Shown here: piece after piece, positions 60,879 to 64,000 of the stretch | How positions within the stretch are numbered: the stretch's first letter is position 1 | Layout of the letters: each line of letters opens with the position of its first letter | Assembly: GCF_024172085.1 (NCBI RefSeq) | Contig: NZ_JAMZDZ010000001.1 | Location: forward strand, 6,758,001 to 6,822,000 | Source of the DNA: Hamadaea flava | GTDB taxonomy: Bacteria > Actinomycetota > Actinomycetes > Mycobacteriales > Micromonosporaceae | Direction of reading: 5' to 3' | DNA: 64,000 bases | The notes under the pieces: model-generated | Database searches by the model: none | The model's input: only the letters and a program-made list of their open reading frames with translations | What the model was told of the DNA's origin: nothing | Position numbers and translations under genes: made by a program

Positions 60879-61904
60879 ATGCGTATCGGTGTTCTCACCG
60901 GCGGGGGCGACTGCCCCGGTCTCAATGCAGTCATCCGCGCGGTCGTCCGCAAGGGTGTGGGAACCTACGGGCACGAGTTCGTCGGGTTCAAGGACGGCTG
61001 GAAGGGTCCGCTGGAGGGCCTGACCAAGCCGCTCGGCGTCCAGGAGGTGCGCGGCATCCTCCCGCGAGGCGGCACCATCCTCGGCTCGTCCCGGACCAAC
61101 CCGTTCAAGATCGAGGGCGGCGTCGAGCAGATCAAGAAGAACCTCGCCGAGATGGGTGTGGACGCGCTCATCGCGATCGGCGGCGAAGACACCCTCGGGG
61201 TCGCGACGAAGCTCCACGAACTCGGCGTCCAGGTGGTCGGCGTACCGAAGACCATCGACAACGACCTCGGCGCCACCGACTACACGTTCGGCTTCGACAC
61301 CGCCGTCAACATCGCGATGGAGGCGATCGACCGGCTCCACACGACGGCCGAATCCCACCACCGCACAGTCGTGGTCGAGGTCATGGGCCGCCACGCCGGC
61401 TGGATCGCCCTGCACTCGGGCCTCGCCGGCGGCGCCAACGTCATCCTCATCCCCGAGCGGCCGTTCGACCTGGAAAAGGTCGTCGACCACGTGGAGAACC
61501 GGTTCCGGACCAACTACTCGCCGATCATCGTGGTCTCCGAAGGCGCGGTCCCGGCCGAAGGCGACATGATCACCCTCGGCGGCGAACTCGACGCGTTCGG
61601 CCACGTCCGCCTCGGCGGCATCGGCACCTGGCTCGCCGAGCAGATCGAGAAGCGTACGGGCAAGGAAGCGCGGGCGGTCGTGCTCGGCCACACCCAGCGC
61701 GGCGGAACGCCGACGGCGTTCGACCGGGTCCTCGCGACCCGCTTCGGGCTCCACGCGATCGACGCGGCGCACGAGGGGGACTGGGGCAAGATGGTCGGCC
61801 TCGCGGGCACGGACATCGTCCGGGTTCCGCTGATCGAGGCTACTCGGGAGCTCAAGACTGTTCCGGTGGAGAAGTACTCCGAGGCTGAGGTTCTGTTCGG
61901 CTGA
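60879..61904 (+). CDS. 6-phosphofructokinase with pyrophosphate-type residues
   Basis: A 341-residue glycolytic enzyme that phosphorylates fructose 6-phosphate. TGGGDCPGLNAVIRAVV near residue 10 binds the phosphoryl donor, and TIDND holds the catalytic Asp. The donor-specificity positions read GGEDT (Asp where ATP enzymes have Gly104) and PKTIDND (Lys where ATP enzymes have Gly124). In this family that pair marks pyrophosphate-dependent enzymes such as that of Amycolatopsis methanolica. It is therefore predicted to use PPi and be reversible. The ATG 60879 follows AAAGGGA; 150 bases of leader precede it. Confidence 0.92.
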   Translation: MRIGVLTGGGDCPGLNAVIRAVVRKGVGTYGHEFVGFKDGWKGPLEGLTKPLGVQEVRGILPRGGTILGSSRTNPFKIEGGVEQIKKNLAEMGVDALIAIGGEDTLGVATKLHELGVQVVGVPKTIDNDLGATDYTFGFDTAVNIAMEAIDRLHTTAESHHRTVVVEVMGRHAGWIALHSGLAGGANVILIPERPFDLEKVVDHVENRFRTNYSPIIVVSEGAVPAEGDMITLGGELDAFGHVRLGGIGTWLAEQIEKRTGKEARAVVLGHTQRGGTPTAFDRVLATRFGLHAIDAAHEGDWGKMVGLAGTDIVRVPLIEATRELKTVPVEKYSEAEVLFG

Positions 61905-61925
61905 GGTTTCGCTCGCTCGTGAAGG

Positions 61926-61989
61926 CGGGGGCGGAGTAACCCACTCCAGGCGGTCAGGCTTGATCCTTCCGTGGGTTACTCCGCCCCCG
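61926..61989 (+). terminator. Long inverted repeat after phosphofructokinase gene
   Basis: CGGGGGCGGAGTAACCCAC and its exact reverse complement form a 19-base stem around a 26-base loop. It lies 22 bases after the stop and probably ends the transcript. Confidence 0.75.
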
Positions 61990-62035
61990 TCGCGTTCGCC
62001 GTCGTGGGTGGTTGGGGCTAGTGGGGTTGGACGGG

Positions 62036-62848
62036 ATGGGTATGCACACCGTTGCCGTAGTGGGTGCGGGGAAGATCGGTGAGGTTCTGCTCTCCGGTCT
62101 GGTGAAGGCGGGCTGGCCCGTTGACCGTTTGATCGCCACAGCCCGGCGTCCGGAACGAGCCGACGAGCTTCGGTCTCGGTACGGCGTTCGAGTGCTGGAG
62201 AATGCGGAGGCGGTCGCCTCGGCTGACGTCGTCGCGATCGCGGTGAAGCCGCAGGACGCCGGCGCTCTGATGGCTGAGCTTGGGCCGCTCATGAGTTCGG
62301 ACAAGTTGCTCGTTTCGCTGTGTGCCGGCCTGCCCACGTCGTTCTTCGCGAAGTATCTCCGGGACGAGGTCCCCGTTGTTCGGGTCATGACGAACACGCC
62401 AGCGCTTGTCGATGAGGCTATGACGGCCATCTCGGCGGGGGCGCATGCGACTGCCGCGCATTTGTCGCTGGCGGAGGAGATGTTCAAGCCGCTGGGGCGG
62501 ACTATACGGTTGCCTGAGTCTCAGCAGGACGCGGTTACCGCGTTGAGCGGGTCGGGGCCGGCTTACTTCTACTTCCTGGTCGAGGCGATGACGGATGCCG
62601 GGATTCTGCTCGGGTTGCCGCGGCAGGTGGCGCACGATCTGATCGTGCAGACCGCCATCGGCTCGGCGGTGATGCTGCGGGACTCGGGGGAGCACCCCGT
62701 CAAGCTGCGCGAGGCGGTCACCTCGCCGGCCGGCACGACGATCTCCGCGATCCGTGAGCTGGAGAACCACGGCGTACGCGCGGCGCTGCTCGCCGCGCTG
62801 GAGGCGGCCCGGGACCGGGCGCGCGAACTCGCCGCACAGAACACCTGA
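62036..62848 (+). CDS. proC: Pyrroline-5-carboxylate reductase
   Basis: A 270-residue enzyme for the last step of proline synthesis. The NAD(P) motif VAVVGAGKIGEVLLSGLV is at the N-terminus, AVKPQDAGALM near residue 70 and VRVMTNTPALVDEAMTAI near 112. The family signature is ALSGSGPAYFYFLVEAMTDA near 160-180, and TSPAGTTISAIRELE ends it. The ATG 62036 or 62042 gives the normal start; the TTG at 62012 adds eight unrelated residues. The codon mix near the 5' end is less GC-rich than its neighbours (many TTG, CTT, GTT). Confidence 0.93.
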   Translation: MGMHTVAVVGAGKIGEVLLSGLVKAGWPVDRLIATARRPERADELRSRYGVRVLENAEAVASADVVAIAVKPQDAGALMAELGPLMSSDKLLVSLCAGLPTSFFAKYLRDEVPVVRVMTNTPALVDEAMTAISAGAHATAAHLSLAEEMFKPLGRTIRLPESQQDAVTALSGSGPAYFYFLVEAMTDAGILLGLPRQVAHDLIVQTAIGSAVMLRDSGEHPVKLREAVTSPAGTTISAIRELENHGVRAALLAALEAARDRARELAAQNT

Positions 62849-62969
62849 CAGCCCGTCACCCTTGCGTGGGTGGGATGCCCGGATTGCGTGAATGAATCCG
62901 GTTCAGCCTTCCGTCTCGGTCTTGCGCCGCCTTACCGTCGGTTCAGGTCCGAACACAGTGGAGGCGATC

Positions 62970-63341
62970 ATGCGTCGAGCAGTCATCTTCTCGGGCACGG
63001 TTCTCGCCGTACTCGCGGTATCTTCCCCCTCGTACGCGTTCGCTCACAACGCGGTGCGAAACCCGGTCTGGCACGCCGTTCTCGACGTCTTGACGCTCGC
63101 GGTGGTCAGCGCTCCACTGTGGACGGCGTACGCCTGGGGCGGCCGGCGGCGTGGCGCCCTCATGGCGTTGATCGGGCTCGTGCAACTCCCCGTCGCCGTG
63201 ATCGGGTTCGTCCCGATCGCCAACCCAGTCCTGCACACGGTCCTCTTCGGATTCGCGCTGACGGTGACCGTGGCAGCCATCGTCTCCGTCCGCCGGCTGT
63301 CGCGAGCCGGCCAGGAGACGCCCGTACGCGCCGGACACTGA
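62970..63341 (+). CDS. Small membrane protein with signal peptide
   Basis: A 123-residue protein of unknown function. ATG 62970 follows GGAGG and begins a signal-like helix MRRAVIFSGTVLAVLAVSS, ending SYAFA. Three further hydrophobic segments (about 40-60, 65-85 and 90-108) make it a small multi-pass protein. The last residues are basic. A GATC repeat begins about 80 bases after its stop. Confidence 0.75.
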   Translation: MRRAVIFSGTVLAVLAVSSPSYAFAHNAVRNPVWHAVLDVLTLAVVSAPLWTAYAWGGRRRGALMALIGLVQLPVAVIGFVPIANPVLHTVLFGFALTVTVAAIVSVRRLSRAGQETPVRAGH

Positions 63342-63423
63342 CCCGCACGGGGTCCGGCGCACCTTCCCGCTGTCGGCCGCGACTGTGTGAGGGGCAGTCG
63401 TGGTCGACGGCGGCCGGCTGCGT

Positions 63424-63513
63424 TGATCAGGGAGCCGCGGAGTCGATCAGGGCGCTGTGGACACGACACGCCGGTCGACAACGACCGAAGGTTCATGATC
63501 AACCGGAAAGGGT
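63424..63513 (+). repeat. GATC-rich intergenic repeat, copy 6
   Basis: It carries GTTGATCAGGG, GTCGATCAGGGCGC, GGACACGACACGCC, a hairpin CGGTCG-ACAA-CGACCG, GTTCATGATC and CCGGAAAGGG. The stem is intact although the loop changed from ATCA to ACAA. It encodes the last residues and stop codon of the minus-strand gene ending at 63447. Confidence 0.85.
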
Positions 63514-63800
63514 GGGGGAAGGGCGGCGAGGACGAGGGTGGGGTCGGGGCAGCCGGGGTGGGGATCCGTCCAGGACCCGTCCGGCTGCCGATAGGCCGTC
63601 CAGCGACAGTGCGCTTCATCGGCGTACCCCCAGGCCATGAAGATCTCGCTGGCGCCGAAGCGATAGACGCCGACGGTCGCGACTCGCGCGGAGTCGGGGC
63701 GGCTGTAGTAGGTGGCGTGGAGACCGGGCACCGGGATGCCCTCGACGGTGACGTCGAAGGCCTCCCGGTGCGGTCGGTAGAGCGCGAGGTCGGGCCTCAC
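63447..63800 (-). CDS. Hypothetical protein with repeat-derived C-terminus
   Basis: A 117-residue protein that I cannot assign. Its GTG overlaps the stop of the sulfatase gene as GTGA, and it has good coding character (GVYRFGASEIFMAWGYADEA, HCRWTAYRQPDGSW), so it is translated with that gene. From about residue 95 the frame enters a GATC repeat, giving the tail DHEPSVVVDRRVVSTAP. The native end was probably before the repeat. The Trp/Tyr-rich middle could bind sugars or a membrane surface, but this is a guess. Confidence 0.65.
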   Translation of the reverse strand: MRPDLALYRPHREAFDVTVEGIPVPGLHATYYSRPDSARVATVGVYRFGASEIFMAWGYADEAHCRWTAYRQPDGSWTDPHPGCPDPTLVLAALPPPFPVDHEPSVVVDRRVVSTAP

Positions 63801-64000
63801 GGGCAGGCCGAGCCCGTGCAGCGGCGGGCCGTGGCGAGTTTGTCGCGCAACGCGTCGCCCAGCTTGCGGTCGGCGTCGGAGACCTTGCCGTGCAGGACGT
63901 TCGTCAGCTCGCCGGGATCGATGTCCGTGTGGTACAGCTCGCGGAACGTGGTCTTGCCCTGCTCGTCGTAGTTCTCGAGGTAGTGCGTCTTGCCGTCCCA
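63797..64000 (-). CDS. Sulfatase, C-terminal end (partial)
   Basis: The last 67 residues of a minus-strand gene that begins beyond the window. WDGKTHYLENYDEQGKTTF, then RELYHTDIDPGELTNVLHG and a helical end finishing RRCTGSACP, are typical of the C-terminus of arylsulfatase-type alkaline-phosphatase-fold enzymes, including the paired Cys at the end. The active-site Cys/Ser region lies outside. Its stop overlaps the next gene's start by four bases. Confidence 0.75.
   Translation of the reverse strand, partial: WDGKTHYLENYDEQGKTTFRELYHTDIDPGELTNVLHGKVSDADRKLGDALRDKLATARRCTGSACP

Overview
The window is very GC-rich, gene-dense DNA (about 67 protein genes on both strands) from an actinomycete. 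The gene families, the GTG/TTG starts, the 4-base ATGA/GTGA gene overlaps and the many genes whose start codon lies 5-8 bases after a TANNNT box (leaderless mRNA) fit Actinobacteria, most likely family Micromonosporaceae; the family is an inference, the phylum is secure. The order glycerate kinase, erpA, adoK, ctaC, ctaF, trpD, ctaE-qcrCAB, DnaQ/UvrC-like nuclease, pimB', fadD, SRPBCC protein, acyltransferase, RNase AS resembles, from memory, the Rv2179c-Rv2205c region of Mycobacterium tuberculosis, with extra genes inserted. I saw no rRNA, tRNA, transposase, integrase, phage gene or CRISPR array.

Layout. 1-5.4 kb: end of an ABC ATPase, MFS exporter, DUF2461, a frameshifted Clp-N protein with its HTH partner, DUF3043 and murA. 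5.8-12.8 kb: nadA, glycerate kinase, lipoprotein, MFS/MarR pair, erpA and adoK. 12.85-15.8 kb: secreted GH10 xylanase and a cysteine desulfurase-TusA pair. 15.9-24.4 kb: respiratory core, with ctaC-ctaF and ctaE-qcrC-qcrA-qcrB on the plus strand and trpD, a receiver protein and CtaG between them on the minus strand; subunit I (ctaD) is absent. 24.5-32.6 kb: hydrolase, Lrp-type RAM protein, nucleotidyltransferase, NUDIX, RelA/SpoT paralogue, exonuclease/GIY-YIG fusion and NYN protein. 32.8-45.3 kb: SDR, M48 protease, PimB'-like mannosyltransferase, small ABC exporter, HIT protein, two-component pair, FadD, SRPBCC protein, ROK glucokinase and an EEP-family protein. 45.3-52.8 kb: a non-coding stretch rich in repeats, then a Rossmann-like protein, DUF2785, YidC, a flavin monooxygenase and a hydrolase. 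52.8-64 kb: acyltransferase, nucleotide cyclase with ATPase, EWSGPG-repeat protein, Crp regulator, APH-like kinase, DUF1028, RNase AS, phosphofructokinase with pyrophosphate-type residues, proC and the end of a sulfatase.

How they fit together. The bcc complex (QcrCAB) and aa3 oxidase subunits (CtaC, CtaE, CtaF) form the menaquinol oxidase supercomplex, and CtaG helps copper insertion. ErpA and the desulfurase-TusA pair could supply Fe-S clusters and sulfur to NadA and the Rieske protein QcrA. Murein and envelope functions (MurA, PimB', acyltransferase, FadD, YidC) are scattered through the window. A class III nucleotide cyclase, a Crp-family regulator and a small repeat protein sit together and may be one cAMP signalling unit.

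Most unusual. A dispersed GATC-rich palindromic repeat occurs at least eight times between genes. Two copies run into the 3' ends of coding sequences. Two pairs of copies are inverted relative to each other. A separate 160-base array of seven GATCGTCGG sites at 45.4 kb has helical-turn spacing. Other oddities are an alpha/beta hydrolase with Gly in place of its nucleophile, a Rel paralogue with an altered synthetase motif, and a 90-residue protein with three EWSGPG motifs exactly 14 residues apart.
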